A stretch of 64,000 nucleotides of DNA from contig NZ_LZSG01000023.1 of assembly GCF_001665395.1 (NCBI RefSeq), positions 42,519-106,518 on the forward strand, read 5' to 3'. This DNA comes from Mycobacterium sp. 1164966.3 (lineage in GTDB: Bacteria; Actinomycetota; Actinomycetes; Mycobacteriales; Mycobacteriaceae). Position numbers and translations under genes: made by a program. Positions 45,325 to 54,536 of the stretch are shown in pieces. The notes beneath the pieces are model-generated. The model was not told where the DNA came from and searched no databases. It was given only the letters and a program-made list of their open reading frames with translations. Position 1 is the first letter of the stretch, and each line of letters begins with the position of its first letter.

Positions 45325-45784
45325 TGGTCTTTCATTCGATGCCCGAGTGTGGCTGAACCAACCCCGCGAGACGGTACCACTAATGTTCCGCTATACCGTG
45401 GCCACACACCGGTCACTTCCATCACCGCAGAAGAGACTTGTGCCTTTTCCACTTCCGAGAGACAAATTGCATTGCCCCGCAACGATTGTCGCTCATAGAT
45501 GGGCAAATGGACATATACCCCAAATTCTGTGACGGACGGGACTCATGTGAAACAGGCGGGACGCCGGTTCTGCGCACCACCGGGCTGCCTGGCCCGACAG
45601 CATTTTGGGCGAACCCAACATGGCAGGCGCTCACCGCAAATTCGCTCTCGAGGCATTGCGCGTGAATCCTGGGCTTTGCCAGTGAATCCTGGGCGGAAAA
45701 ATCGGCCAGATCCCGCCCTAGCTTCACGCGCAAAGCACAGGATTCACACCCAAAGCCCTCCGCTCATACCCAACGCAACGCGCG
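45325..45784. other. 460-bp gap between convergent genes
   Basis: No convincing gene is present. Short frames here have no start signal or recognisable protein character. The only structured part is the inverted repeat at 45662-45747. Confidence 0.5.
45662..45747. terminator. 17-bp inverted repeat with an inner direct repeat, convergent-gene terminator candidate
   Basis: Arms at 45662-45678 and 45731-45747 match at 16 of 17 positions. GTGAATCCTGGGC occurs twice directly (45662-45674 and 45682-45694). It lies 38 bp from the end of the minus-strand methyltransferase gene. Confidence 0.45.
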
Positions 45785-46717
45785 TTAGTTGCCAAGCACC
45801 GAGGTGTAGTAGACAGTGTCAGCCATCGACACCGAGTCGTGCGTCTGCGGTAAGGCCTCAAGACCATTCTCGGCCAACAACCGACTCATCGGCGTACCGA
45901 CGGACCGCCAACCCAGTCCGTCCAGATACTCAGCGACGTCCTTGCGCTCACCCTCGAAACCTAGCTCTTCCCAATCCAGTTCGAATCCGTGCTCGCGCCA
46001 CTTGGCGGTGGACCTGCGCATCATCTCGCGCGCTTGCTCGGTGTCCCGCTGCGGCCTGTTCGGAATTGCTTCGACCGCAAGCCGACTGCCCGCGGCGCTG
46101 AGCGCGGTGATGTTGTCCATCAGCCGGTCCTGCGCTTCCGGCGGCAGGTAGCCCAGCAACCCCTCGGCGATCCAGGCCGTCGGCCGGCTCGTGTCCAGAC
46201 CGGCCTCACGAAGCGCTGAGGGCCAATCCTGGCGGAGATCGATTGCGACTGTGCGTAATTCGGCCTTCGGGGCAGCACCCAAACCTTCGAGGGTGCTGGT
46301 CTTGAACCCAATCACCTGGGGCTGGTCGATCTCGAACACCGTCATATCGTCCGGCCACACCAACCGGTAGGCGCGGGCATCCAGACCGGACGCCAGGATC
46401 ACGGCCTGGCGAATTCCTGCGTGCGTCGCATCCTGAAAGAACGAGTCGAAGAAGCGGGTTCGGGCGGCCATCGCAGCGGGCATGTGCTCGAGTCTCCAGC
46501 TGGACTCGTCGTCGTCGACATCGGCGGCACGTAAGTCGCCGGCCACCCAGCGCATGAAGAAGTCAACGCCCACGGCACGAACCAGCGGTTCGGCGAATTG
46601 GTCGTTGATCACGGGAGGGTTGGCCTTGGTCGCGATCGCGCGAGCGGCGGCCACCATGGTCGCGGTCGCGCCCACGCTGGTCGCCAGGTCCCAGGTGTCG
46701 TTGTCAGTGCGAGGCAC
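45785..46717 (-). CDS. TIGR00027-family class I SAM-dependent methyltransferase
   Basis: A 310-residue member of the mycobacterial family that includes Rv1729c-like putative O-methyltransferases. It starts [20 protein letters not shown] and has [14 protein letters not shown] (SAM site), [10 protein letters not shown] and AEGLLGYLP. The GTG at 46717 is preferred to the frame start at 46762 because GGAGAA lies just upstream and family homology begins there. The substrate is unknown; polyketide or lipid carboxyl groups are typical guesses for the family. Confidence 0.85.
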   Translation of the reverse strand: MPRTDNDTWDLATSVGATATMVAAARAIATKANPPVINDQFAEPLVRAVGVDFFMRWVAGDLRAADVDDDESSWRLEHMPAAMAARTRFFDSFFQDATHAGIRQAVILASGLDARAYRLVWPDDMTVFEIDQPQVIGFKTSTLEGLGAAPKAELRTVAIDLRQDWPSALREAGLDTSRPTAWIAEGLLGYLPPEAQDRLMDNITALSAAGSRLAVEAIPNRPQRDTEQAREMMRRSTAKWREHGFELDWEELGFEGERKDVAEYLDGLGWRSVGTPMSRLLAENGLEALPQTHDSVSMADTVYYTSVLGN

Positions 46718-46753
46718 GCGTGTTCTCCAATAGCTTGAGGGTTTATTTAGCCA

Positions 46754-46777
46754 GTTTAACACTTAGTACGTTTAACA
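46754..46777. promoter_or_regulatory. Direct repeat GTTTAACA x2 upstream of the TIGR00027-type methyltransferase
   Basis: GTTTAACA occurs at 46754-46761 and 46770-46777, one and a half helical turns apart, in an AT-rich stretch that probably holds the promoter of the minus-strand methyltransferase gene. A regulator site is possible. Confidence 0.35.
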
Positions 46778-46885
46778 ACACGTGGGCACCGCCAGTTGGT
46801 CGCGACGCTCGCGCCCCAGAAGTCATGCGGACCGAAGTGTTCGAATCGGTGGCAGCGCGGTGATGCCGACAGTAAGAATGTCGCT

Positions 46886-47392
46886 ATGCCGCGTTCGTTC
46901 GAGATCTTGGCCGAATCGGTCGCCAGCGTTGAACAACTTCATGCGGCATTCGGCTGCGAAGAATACTGGCTGGCCTGCATCGCAGGCGGGCGTGAAGCCA
47001 ACAATCGGGTCACGCTGGATTCGCTGACCGTCGACGACGACGGAACGGTGTCGGTGCGCTCCACTCAGCACGTGGGTCGGCAGCTACTGCCCAAGCCAGT
47101 TTTGAAATTGCTTCCCGGGGATCTGAAAATTGTGAACTGCGAGACGTGGAGACCTGTCGGCGACGGCCAGGTACACGGGCAGTCCAGCATCTCGGCGCCC
47201 GTGGGGTCAGGCAAAGCTGAAGTGTGGTTGAGTCCCACGAGCAACGGTTCGCGACTGCGCTACGCCGTCAAGGTGGAAGTGAAGATCCCGTTGGTGGGCG
47301 GCCAGTTCGAAAAGGCCATCGGAGCAAGTTTGTCCAAGAGCATTCCTGCAGGGGTGCAATTCGCCGAGGCGTGGATCGCAGAACATGCATGA
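46886..47392 (+). CDS. DUF2505 family protein
   Basis: A 168-residue protein with the DUF2505 pattern: MPRSFEILAESVASVEQLHAAF at the start, CEEYWLACI and a beta-rich START/SRPBCC-like middle (LTVDDDGTVSVRSTQHV; GKAEVWLSPT), ending VPAGVQFAEAWI-like. Family members are predicted small-ligand-binding barrels of unknown role. The start at ATG 46886 was chosen by homology; the frame extends upstream. It is followed 46 bp later by the peptidase S51-like gene on the same strand. Confidence 0.78.
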   Translation: MPRSFEILAESVASVEQLHAAFGCEEYWLACIAGGREANNRVTLDSLTVDDDGTVSVRSTQHVGRQLLPKPVLKLLPGDLKIVNCETWRPVGDGQVHGQSSISAPVGSGKAEVWLSPTSNGSRLRYAVKVEVKIPLVGGQFEKAIGASLSKSIPAGVQFAEAWIAEHA

Positions 47393-47438
47393 CGTCCGCG
47401 ATCCGTCTGGCAACCGGCGGACCGTCTGACGGTAGGCG

Positions 47439-48146
47439 GTGACCCAGACGGCACCACAACTGCAACCGCTGTACCTGCTGGCGGACAGCCAGCTGCTGTT
47501 CTGGAAACGACGGGACCGGCTGCTGCTCGAGGCGGCCCTCGATGGATTGGGTCGGAACACACCACTGACCGCGGCCTACATCGGTGCCTCCAATGGCGAT
47601 CTCCCGGAGTTTTACGAGATCTTCGACGCCGCGGTGGACGCGGTCGGAATCGCCGAGCGCCGCATGATCGATTCGTCCTTCGGACCCGATGACCGGACCT
47701 TCCTGGGTCGCGCCGACCTGATCGTCCTCGCAGGCGGCGACGTGCGGCTCGGCTGGAACACATTCGAGAGAACCGGCATGAAAGATGTGATCCTTGACCG
47801 GTACGCCGGAGGAGCGGTTCTGGTGGGCGTGTCAGCCGGCGCGGTTCAGCTGGGACGCTACGCGGTGGTCGAGACACCCGAATCCCCGGCGACCGGACTG
47901 CTCGACGTGTTCAAGCTGGTCCCCCTGGTGATCGACACGCACGACGAGAAAACCGAGTGGGCGAGGCTGTCGGCCGCCGTCCGTTCGCTCGAAGGAGCGG
48001 CCACCGGTGTTGGCATCCCCGCCGGTGGCGGAGCCCTCGTGAACCCAGATGGCACCGTCGAACCGCTGCGGCGTCCCCTGCACGAAATTCGCTTCGATGG
48101 CACTTGCGTCACGCACTCACTCTTGTACGCCGCAGAGGGCAACTGA
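47439..48146 (+). CDS. Peptidase S51-like / cyanophycinase-type class I glutamine amidotransferase-like protein
   Basis: A 235-residue protein with a GTG start. The nucleophile elbow reads GVSAGAVQLG with Ser132, and LIVLAGGDVRLGW precedes it, as in dipeptidase E and cyanophycinase. A downstream His (VIDTHDEKTEW) is a candidate for the triad. It should cleave a peptide with an Asp-type residue, but no cyanophycin synthetase is nearby. It is probably cotranscribed with the DUF2505 gene. Confidence 0.75.
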   Translation: MTQTAPQLQPLYLLADSQLLFWKRRDRLLLEAALDGLGRNTPLTAAYIGASNGDLPEFYEIFDAAVDAVGIAERRMIDSSFGPDDRTFLGRADLIVLAGGDVRLGWNTFERTGMKDVILDRYAGGAVLVGVSAGAVQLGRYAVVETPESPATGLLDVFKLVPLVIDTHDEKTEWARLSAAVRSLEGAATGVGIPAGGGALVNPDGTVEPLRRPLHEIRFDGTCVTHSLLYAAEGN

Positions 48147-48318
48147 CCGGCTCTGCAGGCACCCTGACTCGCTCAGCGACGGGGTCCAGGTCCGTTACGA
48201 ATGGGTCTGCTGTGACACTGCCGATAAACCTGATTTTTCAACCACCACAGTGGCGGTTCTCACAGTACGCTTAGATCCCGACGTCTCCTCAAAAGACGGG
48301 ATCGTGGGGTCTTCGAGA

Positions 48319-49410
48319 ATGGTCATAAGCAGACCGGATCGGCGGCCATGGGCCGTCGGGTTGGGCGATCGACACCCGTGGGTCGCCATCGCGTTCGCAG
48401 TGCCGTTGACGGTCCTCGGCCTGGCCGGGGTCGCCACGAATCCGGCACTCTTCGTACCGCTGCTGGTGCTGGCCGGTTTTGCGTTGGTCGTCGTTGATTT
48501 CTATGGCTACCAGCGAAGAGAGGCTAAGGAACGGGCGCTGGTCGCCGCCCGCCCACCGAAGCGAAACCCCCAACCGCGTCCGGCCCCAGCGCCGACGCAG
48601 GTCAAGTTGAAGCAACCGCCGTCGGAGCTGGAAGCCGAGGCACGGGCGCGGGCAGAAGCCGCCGAAGCCAAAGCTCAGGCAGCCCAAGCCGAAGCGCTGG
48701 CCGCCGAGGCACGCGCGCGGGCGGAGGCCGCCGAAGCCCAGGCCTTGGCCGCCGAAGCCGAAGCGTTGGCCGCCGAAGCCGAAGCGCTGGCGGCCGAGGC
48801 ACGCGCGCAAGCAGAAGCCGCCGCAGCAGAAGCACTCGCCGCCGAACCCGAGGCACTGGCGGCGGAGGCACGAGCGCAAGCCGAAGCCGCGGAAGCACAG
48901 GCCCTTGCCGCCGAAGCCCGGGCACGCGGCCAGGCGCGGGCCGAAGCCGCCGAAACCGAAGCGCTGGCCGCCCAGGCGAGGGCAGAAGCCGAAGCCGCCG
49001 AAGCCGAGGCCCTGGCCGCCGAGGCGCGCGCGCAAGCAGAAGCCGCCGAAGCTCTGGCCCAGGCCGCCAGGGCGCGAAAGCAGGCAGAAGCGGCCGAAGC
49101 CCAAGCTCGGGCCGCCGAGGCACAAGCGCAAGCAGAAGCCGCCGAAGCCCAAGCTCGGGCCGCTGAGGCGAAGGCCCGGGCGCGCGCACGGACCGAAGCC
49201 GCCGAAGCCGAAGCCGTGGCGGCCCAAGCGAGGGCGGAGGCCGAAGCGGCCGAAGCCGAAGCGCGGGCCGCCGAGGTGTGGGCGGGCGCCGAAGCCGCCG
49301 AAGCCCAGGCGCTCGCCGCCGAAGCGCGCGCGAAGGCAGTCCGGTTAAGGCGTGAGGCGGAAGCCAAAACTGCGCGGCGCCCCCAGGGCGACCGCCCCCA
49401 GGGGGACTAG
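48319..49410 (+). CDS. Membrane-anchored Ala/Glu-rich coiled-coil protein
   Basis: A 363-residue protein. Two hydrophobic segments lie at about 21-39 and 42-60, followed by a Pro/Arg/Lys linker. A region of about 240 residues (about 104-350) is built from AEAAEAQALAAEARA-like repeats, then a basic tail (VRLRREAEAKTARR). The composition predicts a long helix or coiled coil on one side of the membrane. It resembles TolA-like or scaffolding helices only in composition; no family is recognised. The start at ATG 48319 is the first Met before the membrane part. It is convergent with the mce operon, with stops 2 bp apart. Confidence 0.65.
   Translation: MVISRPDRRPWAVGLGDRHPWVAIAFAVPLTVLGLAGVATNPALFVPLLVLAGFALVVVDFYGYQRREAKERALVAARPPKRNPQPRPAPAPTQVKLKQPPSELEAEARARAEAAEAKAQAAQAEALAAEARARAEAAEAQALAAEAEALAAEAEALAAEARAQAEAAAAEALAAEPEALAAEARAQAEAAEAQALAAEARARGQARAEAAETEALAAQARAEAEAAEAEALAAEARAQAEAAEALAQAARARKQAEAAEAQARAAEAQAQAEAAEAQARAAEAKARARARTEAAEAEAVAAQARAEAEAAEAEARAAEVWAGAEAAEAQALAAEARAKAVRLRREAEAKTARRPQGDRPQGD
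48620..49350 (+). repeat. Low-complexity GC-rich repeats coding Ala/Glu helix
   Basis: Imperfect units built on GCCGAAGCC and GCCGAGGCACG run throughout and code AEA-type helical repeats. The opposite strand also stays open in long shadow frames because of this composition. Confidence 0.6.
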
Positions 49411-49412
49411 CC

Positions 49413-50198
49413 CTAGGCTGCCCCCGCACGCAGAACGGGAGCCAGCGCCGACAACGGGATATGCGCTTGGACAGCGCCACCGTCCATTGACCACTGCAAC
49501 GCTCCGGGTGTGAAGTTGATCGGCTCGTCGTGGGCCACCGGATAGTCGGGCATGTAGAGGATTAGTTCGTCAGGTGTGATCGCCCACGCCTTGTAAGCGC
49601 CGGAAAAGACCTTGTCGGGAGTCCACCGATCGACGACGAACGGGTAGGTACCCGGATCATGCTGTGGCGGAGCCTGATTGAGCGCGGTTTCGACGAACGG
49701 CTGAGCCAACGGCGGGATAGCGGTGAGAGGGTTGCCGTTCGTCAGATCTGCCAGCTGCACTCGCCTGCCGCTAGCCATGTCGAAGGTGAAGGTGCGGTAC
49801 GCGTTGTTGGGCTTGGGCCCGTCGGCGTGATAGTCCTCGTGGAAGACCGCGCTGAGCAAATTGCCGTGCCGGAAAACCTCGTAATTCTCCTCGCCGTAGC
49901 TGTCTGCGGCCATGTGCGCGTTGGCGTTTCGCCAGTTGCCGACCAGGGTGCGCAGGTAGTCGCGGACCGTTGGGCCCGTGGTTGGGTTGTCGACGAGGTC
50001 GGCGGGGACGGCGACTTTGATGTCACGGACGGCATTGCGTTCGGAGGTCACCGTGGTGTGGCAGTACTGGCCGTCCCAGCCGCCGCCGAGCTCGCCGCAG
50101 AATGACTCGGACGAAGCATGGGCCGTGCCCGGGTGGAGTACTCCCGATATTCCGGTCGCTGCCACCAATATCGAGGTGGCGACGAATCTTCTGAACAT
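49413..50198 (-). CDS. MPT64-like secreted protein (DUF3298/RsiV-like)
   Basis: A 261-residue protein with a signal peptide (FVATSILVAATGISGVL, cleavage near AHA|S). A mature start FCGELGGGWDGQYCHT parallels the Cys-bracketed start of MPT64. The middle resembles the MPT64/DUF3298 fold: SAVFHEDYHADGPKPNNAYR, TFTFDMASGRRVQLADL, and AWAITPDELILYMPDYPV. MPT64 is a secreted mycobacterial antigen. It is the last gene of the mce run, 17 bp after the Mce-associated gene, so export linked to that operon is likely. That link is inference. Confidence 0.75.
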   Translation of the reverse strand: MFRRFVATSILVAATGISGVLHPGTAHASSESFCGELGGGWDGQYCHTTVTSERNAVRDIKVAVPADLVDNPTTGPTVRDYLRTLVGNWRNANAHMAADSYGEENYEVFRHGNLLSAVFHEDYHADGPKPNNAYRTFTFDMASGRRVQLADLTNGNPLTAIPPLAQPFVETALNQAPPQHDPGTYPFVVDRWTPDKVFSGAYKAWAITPDELILYMPDYPVAHDEPINFTPGALQWSMDGGAVQAHIPLSALAPVLRAGAA

Positions 50199-50215
50199 TG
50201 TTAGCTCCGAATGGC

Positions 50216-50905
50216 TTAAAGCAGTTGGACTTTACTTGCCCGCCAGCGGCCGTCGACCTTGTCCATCGTCATCTTGATCCTGCTGCGGTCGATACGCGGA
50301 TCGGGCACCGCCATGTTGGTCACGGTCTGGTCGATGAAGACCAGTACGACGACTTTGTCGGTGGACGCGGAGGCAATCGCCGAATCCACCACGACCCCGT
50401 GTGCCGTGGCCTTGTTGTCGATCAGCAGTTGCCGAAGCTGGACGCTGGAATGGGTGTACATGTCTTTGAACTCGCCGGTCGCGCCGTCGAGCACCTGCCG
50501 AAAGTTCTCGTCGACGTTGTTGGAGTCAATGCTGGTCAACACTTGCGCGTACTTGATCGCCGCTTGCTGCGCCTGCTGGCCGGCCACCTTGACCTGATGC
50601 TCTTGCCACTGCTTCCAGCCGAGAAATCCGGAAACCGCAAGGGAGGCAACCAATAACAAAGGCAGCACACTGCGACGCAGATACTTCCGCCACGGCCGTT
50701 TGCCGCGCTTGGCTTTCTCCGTATCGTTTTTGGCCCGCTTGCCCAGCACCGGCCCGTCGTCATCCTCGTCTTCGGCGTCGACATGGTCGACATCACTGTC
50801 TGCGGCCTCGAGTTCTTCGGGTTCCACGTCTTCGCTTGCGGCTTCGGTCTTTTCAGCCTCGACTTCGGCTTCGGCTTCGGCGGACTTCTCGGTCGTGGCG
50901 GTCAT
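50216..50905 (-). CDS. Mce-associated membrane protein
   Basis: A 229-residue protein. An acidic cytoplasmic N-terminus (about residues 5-55, rich in Glu/Asp) and a basic patch (KRGKRPWRKYLRR) precede one membrane helix (SVLPLLLVASLAVSGFLGW). The outer domain follows (QQAAIKYAQVLTSIDSNNVD; VVVLVFIDQTVTN; DGRWRASKVQLL), the standard mycobacterial Mam fold. Such proteins stabilise Mce transporters. The ATG at 50905 has AAGGAG 6 bases upstream, while the ATG at 50911 is too close to that site. It lies 30 bp after mceF. Confidence 0.88.
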   Translation of the reverse strand: MTATTEKSAEAEAEVEAEKTEAASEDVEPEELEAADSDVDHVDAEDEDDDGPVLGKRAKNDTEKAKRGKRPWRKYLRRSVLPLLLVASLAVSGFLGWKQWQEHQVKVAGQQAQQAAIKYAQVLTSIDSNNVDENFRQVLDGATGEFKDMYTHSSVQLRQLLIDNKATAHGVVVDSAIASASTDKVVVLVFIDQTVTNMAVPDPRIDRSRIKMTMDKVDGRWRASKVQLL

Positions 50906-50935
50906 CCTCATCTCCTTGGCGTAGATGTGTTGGGC

Positions 50936-52186
50936 TTAGTGCGGCGGTTCGATCGGCAGGACCGGGCCACCGTAGGGCGTGGGAATGGTGAAGCGGCCCT
51001 TGGGTGTTGGGTCGGTTCTCCTTCCCAGGTCTGCTCCGGGGGGCGGGCCGGCGGTGTCATCGCCACCCGGACGCGGCGCGTTCTTGGCTCCGCGGATCCC
51101 GACCCCTGGGTCGTCGTCGCGGCAGTAGGTGTACATGAATGGCTCGTAGTAGTCGGCGGACGAAGGGGGATGCGTCGGGGTTCCGTAGTCGCATGCGTAC
51201 CGGGGGTAGAGTTCGGCCGTCGCCCACACGCCGTGGTCGTGAAAAGCGCTCGCCACGGCATCCAGTACCGACCCGCGGTAGTTGGGAAACAGCGCGTTGA
51301 GCGCCGGTACGCGCAAGTAGAGAAGTTGCGACGTGGTGGCCAGACTGCCCAGCAACTGCACCATGGTCTCGGAGTTGTCGTTGAACAGGCTGTCGACGGA
51401 GTTAAGCGTGTGCGGTGTCCGTTCGGTCAGGCGCCGATAGCCGGCCTGCATGCTGGCCACGCCCGCAAGGGTTCGATTGAGGCCGACGGTCGCCGCAGCC
51501 AAACCGGCGTTCTTATCGGCTGCCAGGGTCAGCACGACCCGGCTGGTCTTGATGATGCTGGTGGTTTGGGGCAGCACCGAATCCAGTGTCGAAAGCAGCA
51601 TCGTGCCACCGTCGACGATCGCGGCCAGCTTGGCCGGTCCCTCCTTGCTCAGGCTGAGTTCCTTCTTGATCAGCTCGATCTTGTGGGGATCGACCTGCGC
51701 CAGAAGTCCGTCGGCATCGCCGAGCAGTTGCGCCAAGCTGACCGGCACGGTGGTGCGGTCGAGCGCGATGAAGCTGCCGTCGTGCAGATACGGTCCAGCA
51801 TCGGATGTGGCTTCGAAGTCGATGTACTGCTCCCCCGCCGGAGACAGCGCGGACACGTGCACCACGGCGTTCGCGGGGATCCTCACCTTGGACGTGATGC
51901 TGGCGACCGCATTGACGCCCCGGTCGGTGATCTGCAGCGACTCGACCCGTCCGATCCGCACACCGCGCAGCGCGACGTCCTGATTAGGCAGCAGCCCACC
52001 GGATTCCGCCAGCTGAACGGTGACCCGATACGACGACGCGAACGGTGTCACGCGCAGCGCGCCGATTAACAAGTAGGCGGTCGCGACAACCAAGGTGAGC
52101 ACGAGTCCGGCCACCGACAGCCAGACCTGGCGACGGTGGATTGCCCGCACCGCGCGGACAATGGCGCTGGCGGTCGACTCGATCAT
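50936..52186 (-). CDS. MCE family protein, position F of the operon
   Basis: A 416-residue Mce protein. An N-terminal membrane helix (LSVAGLVLTLVVATAYLLIG) is followed by the MlaD/MCE domain (about 40-120: VTVQLAESGGLLPNQDVALRGVRIGRVE). A helical tail comes next and a Pro-rich end after PPGADLGRRTDPTP. MceF proteins form the distal, membrane-near subunit of the lipid-importing tube. The start overlaps the mceE stop by 4 bp. Confidence 0.92.
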   Translation of the reverse strand: MIESTASAIVRAVRAIHRRQVWLSVAGLVLTLVVATAYLLIGALRVTPFASSYRVTVQLAESGGLLPNQDVALRGVRIGRVESLQITDRGVNAVASITSKVRIPANAVVHVSALSPAGEQYIDFEATSDAGPYLHDGSFIALDRTTVPVSLAQLLGDADGLLAQVDPHKIELIKKELSLSKEGPAKLAAIVDGGTMLLSTLDSVLPQTTSIIKTSRVVLTLAADKNAGLAAATVGLNRTLAGVASMQAGYRRLTERTPHTLNSVDSLFNDNSETMVQLLGSLATTSQLLYLRVPALNALFPNYRGSVLDAVASAFHDHGVWATAELYPRYACDYGTPTHPPSSADYYEPFMYTYCRDDDPGVGIRGAKNAPRPGGDDTAGPPPGADLGRRTDPTPKGRFTIPTPYGGPVLPIEPPH

Positions 52187-53433
52187 GGCGGCGGTCCTGG
52201 TGTCAGGAGGCCCGGCAGGTGCGGCCCGGGCGGCTCAGCCGGCGGAGCTCCTGCAGGCGGTGGAGCGACAACGATCTCGCCTGGCACGTTCGGATCGGGC
52301 ATCACCGGCACCTGTACCGAGTTGGGCCCGCGCCCGACGACCCGTTCTTGCAGACGCCACAGGGTGTACTTCAGCGAGCCGACGAACTGGTTCCAGGTGT
52401 ACCTATTGGGCCCGTGCAGCCCTCTGTCACCAGGGAATCCGATGTCGGGTATCGACCCGAGGATTAGCTGGTCGACACCCACATTCACCGAAATCGAGTT
52501 CCCCGCAGTCGATTTGACCAACGCGGGAATGAGCCTGTTCACGGACAGCCAACTGGTATCCGGACTCACCACGACATCGTTTGCGGCGCCGGCGATGGTG
52601 TTCAGGTCACGAATTATGCTTCGGCCGCTGGTATCGGTTCCCCCCAGTGACGGGAACCTGGCTAGGAGCCGGCTGGTGTCACCGACTTGTATCACCAAGT
52701 TGGATAGTTCGGTTGTGTTGGCGGCCAGGGCGTCGGTAGCGGGATTGGCGGCGGCCATAAGCTCGGTGAGGCTCTGGTTCTTGGCGTCGAGTTGCGCACT
52801 GAGCCGGGATAATTCGGTCAACGCGTTCGAAATCTGTCCGGATCGGGAGTCCAGCGTGCCGAGCAGCTGGTTGGACTTGCGGACTAGATCACCGAAGGCC
52901 TGGCCCTGGTCGCCGGTGGCCCTGCCGAAACCGTTGATGATATTGGTGAAGTTGCGCACCGCGCCGCCGTTCACCAGGATGGCCGCCGAACTCAGCACCG
53001 ACTCGACAGTGGCGGCGGACGCCGTCGAGTCCAAACCGATGGTGTCGCCGTCCTTGAGCATGGGTGCGTCGGAGCCGGCCTCAGCGGGTGGGCGTACGGA
53101 CACGAACACGTCGCCAAGCGGTGTCGCGGTACGCAACTCGGCGGTGCTGCCCTTCGGCAGGAGGACGCCGTCCCGGATGCGCAGCGTGGTGACCGCGGTA
53201 TAGTTGCGCGCGATCATCGCCTCGACCTGGCCGACGTCGGCACCGGCGAGTTTCACCTTGGCGTTCATCGGCAGGTTGAGCGCGTTGCCGAAAACGGCCG
53301 TCAGCTTGTACCCTCCCGAACCGAGTCCTGGAGCCGGAAGTGGAAGGCTGGCAAGGCCATTCGTGGCGCATCCGGAACTGAGGACCGCCGCGGCAATGAT
53401 CGCGGCAGCTGCTTTCCCTCGCGCGCTTGTCAT
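52183..53433 (-). CDS. MCE family lipoprotein, position E of the operon (LprN-like)
   Basis: A 416-residue lipoprotein. The signal peptide ends in lipobox LSSGC (Cys22). The MCE domain (YKLTAVFGNALNLPMNAKVK; GADVGQVEAMIARNY) and helical repeats follow, and a Pro-rich C-terminus (PPPAGAPPAEPPGPHLPG) closes the protein. Position E is the lipoprotein in mce operons, so the letter is assigned from both lipobox and order. It overlaps its neighbours by 4 bp on each side. Confidence 0.92.
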   Translation of the reverse strand: MTSARGKAAAAIIAAAVLSSGCATNGLASLPLPAPGLGSGGYKLTAVFGNALNLPMNAKVKLAGADVGQVEAMIARNYTAVTTLRIRDGVLLPKGSTAELRTATPLGDVFVSVRPPAEAGSDAPMLKDGDTIGLDSTASAATVESVLSSAAILVNGGAVRNFTNIINGFGRATGDQGQAFGDLVRKSNQLLGTLDSRSGQISNALTELSRLSAQLDAKNQSLTELMAAANPATDALAANTTELSNLVIQVGDTSRLLARFPSLGGTDTSGRSIIRDLNTIAGAANDVVVSPDTSWLSVNRLIPALVKSTAGNSISVNVGVDQLILGSIPDIGFPGDRGLHGPNRYTWNQFVGSLKYTLWRLQERVVGRGPNSVQVPVMPDPNVPGEIVVAPPPAGAPPAEPPGPHLPGLLTPGPPP

Positions 53434-54536
53434 TTCTGGCCCATCGCTGCCAGGCCGTCCAGCACATACGTCAACCCGAAGTCCGGCCCGAAGTCCTGAA
53501 TGGTCCCCGTGCTGCAGCCGAGTTGTCGAAGGCCCATCAGGTTGCAGATCTCTTTGGTCAGTTGGCTGTCGAAGATCATTCGGTCGGTCAGGAAGTGCGC
53601 ACGCACCGCGCCGTTCTCGCGGTCGATCATGTTGTAGGCGTTGTCGGCCAGCAGCGGGGCCAGGTCAAGGGTTTCGGCTAGTTCGCGCCGTTGGTCGGCG
53701 AGTGCCTTCACCGTGGTGTTGCCTTTGAGCAGGGCTTGCCGGATGGCCTCGCGATTGACGTCGAGGAGGTCGCCGGCCCGCTGGACGAGTTGGTCGAGTT
53801 TCTTTCCGGTGCTGCCGCTGCCGATGTCCTCGTCGGCCAAGATCTGGCTGACCTGATGGATGGTTGAGGCGAATTCACGCAGCTTGGCATCGTTGGTGGC
53901 GGCGGCCTCGAACAGCGAGCTGATGTTCTTGACGATCGTGGTGATCTGCTCACGGGTCTGCGCGCCGCCGTCACTGCTCAGCCGCAGCGCTTTGGACAGC
54001 TCGTCGAGTGCCCCCTTGATTTTGCCGCCGTTGCCGTCGACGACCTCGGTGCCACCGTTGATGACGTCGGCGATGGGTCCGCCACCGTGCCCGTCGCCTT
54101 CCAGCGACTTGGTCACCTTGTCGAGAACGGCTAGCACGCGGCTGAATTCGATGGGGGTCTTGGTGCGGATCAAGCCGATGGTGTCGTGGTTCTCCAACAC
54201 CGGGCCGCCGTGATAGGGCGGCGTGAGCTCGATGTGACGGTCGGTGAGGATCGACGTCGACACGGTGACCGCTTGCGCGTTCGCCGGAACCTTGACTTTG
54301 CGATCCACGGTGAACGTGACCTCAACATAGCCGCCGCGCGGGTTGATTTTGGTCACCTTGCCGACCGGCATGCCCAGGACGGAGACCGCGTTGCTTTCGT
54401 ATAAGCCTGAGGCACTGTCGAATTGGGCCGTCACCGTGATCGGTTCCGAGCCCCTGCCCAGATACCACCATCCCGCACTGATGGCTGCCACCACCAATGC
54501 CACGACGGCGACGATCGTTAGGACCCGGCCTCTCAT
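53430..54536 (-). CDS. MCE family protein, position D of the operon
   Basis: A 368-residue protein starting MRGRVLTIVAVVALVVAAIS, where the start has a 4-bp overlap with the mceC stop. The MCE domain reads ITVTAQFDSASGLYESNAVS and GMPVGKVTKINPRGG. A long helical region carries regular heptads and the C-terminus has a short Cys pair (EICNLMGLRQLGC). The longer upstream frame is out of frame with mceC and has no homology, so the internal ATG at 54536 is used. Confidence 0.92.
   Translation of the reverse strand: MRGRVLTIVAVVALVVAAISAGWWYLGRGSEPITVTAQFDSASGLYESNAVSVLGMPVGKVTKINPRGGYVEVTFTVDRKVKVPANAQAVTVSTSILTDRHIELTPPYHGGPVLENHDTIGLIRTKTPIEFSRVLAVLDKVTKSLEGDGHGGGPIADVINGGTEVVDGNGGKIKGALDELSKALRLSSDGGAQTREQITTIVKNISSLFEAAATNDAKLREFASTIHQVSQILADEDIGSGSTGKKLDQLVQRAGDLLDVNREAIRQALLKGNTTVKALADQRRELAETLDLAPLLADNAYNMIDRENGAVRAHFLTDRMIFDSQLTKEICNLMGLRQLGCSTGTIQDFGPDFGLTYVLDGLAAMGQK

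Noticed and set aside
45347..45532. Short frames in the 45325-45784 gap
   Set aside because: They have no ribosome binding site, biased codon use or recognisable motif, and they overlap a probable terminator.
48289..49480. Long minus-strand frames opposite the Ala/Glu coiled-coil gene
   Set aside because: They are shadows of GC-rich codon repeats; their Gly/Phe- and Arg/Pro-rich translations match no protein type, and the plus-strand frame has a membrane anchor and a sensible start.
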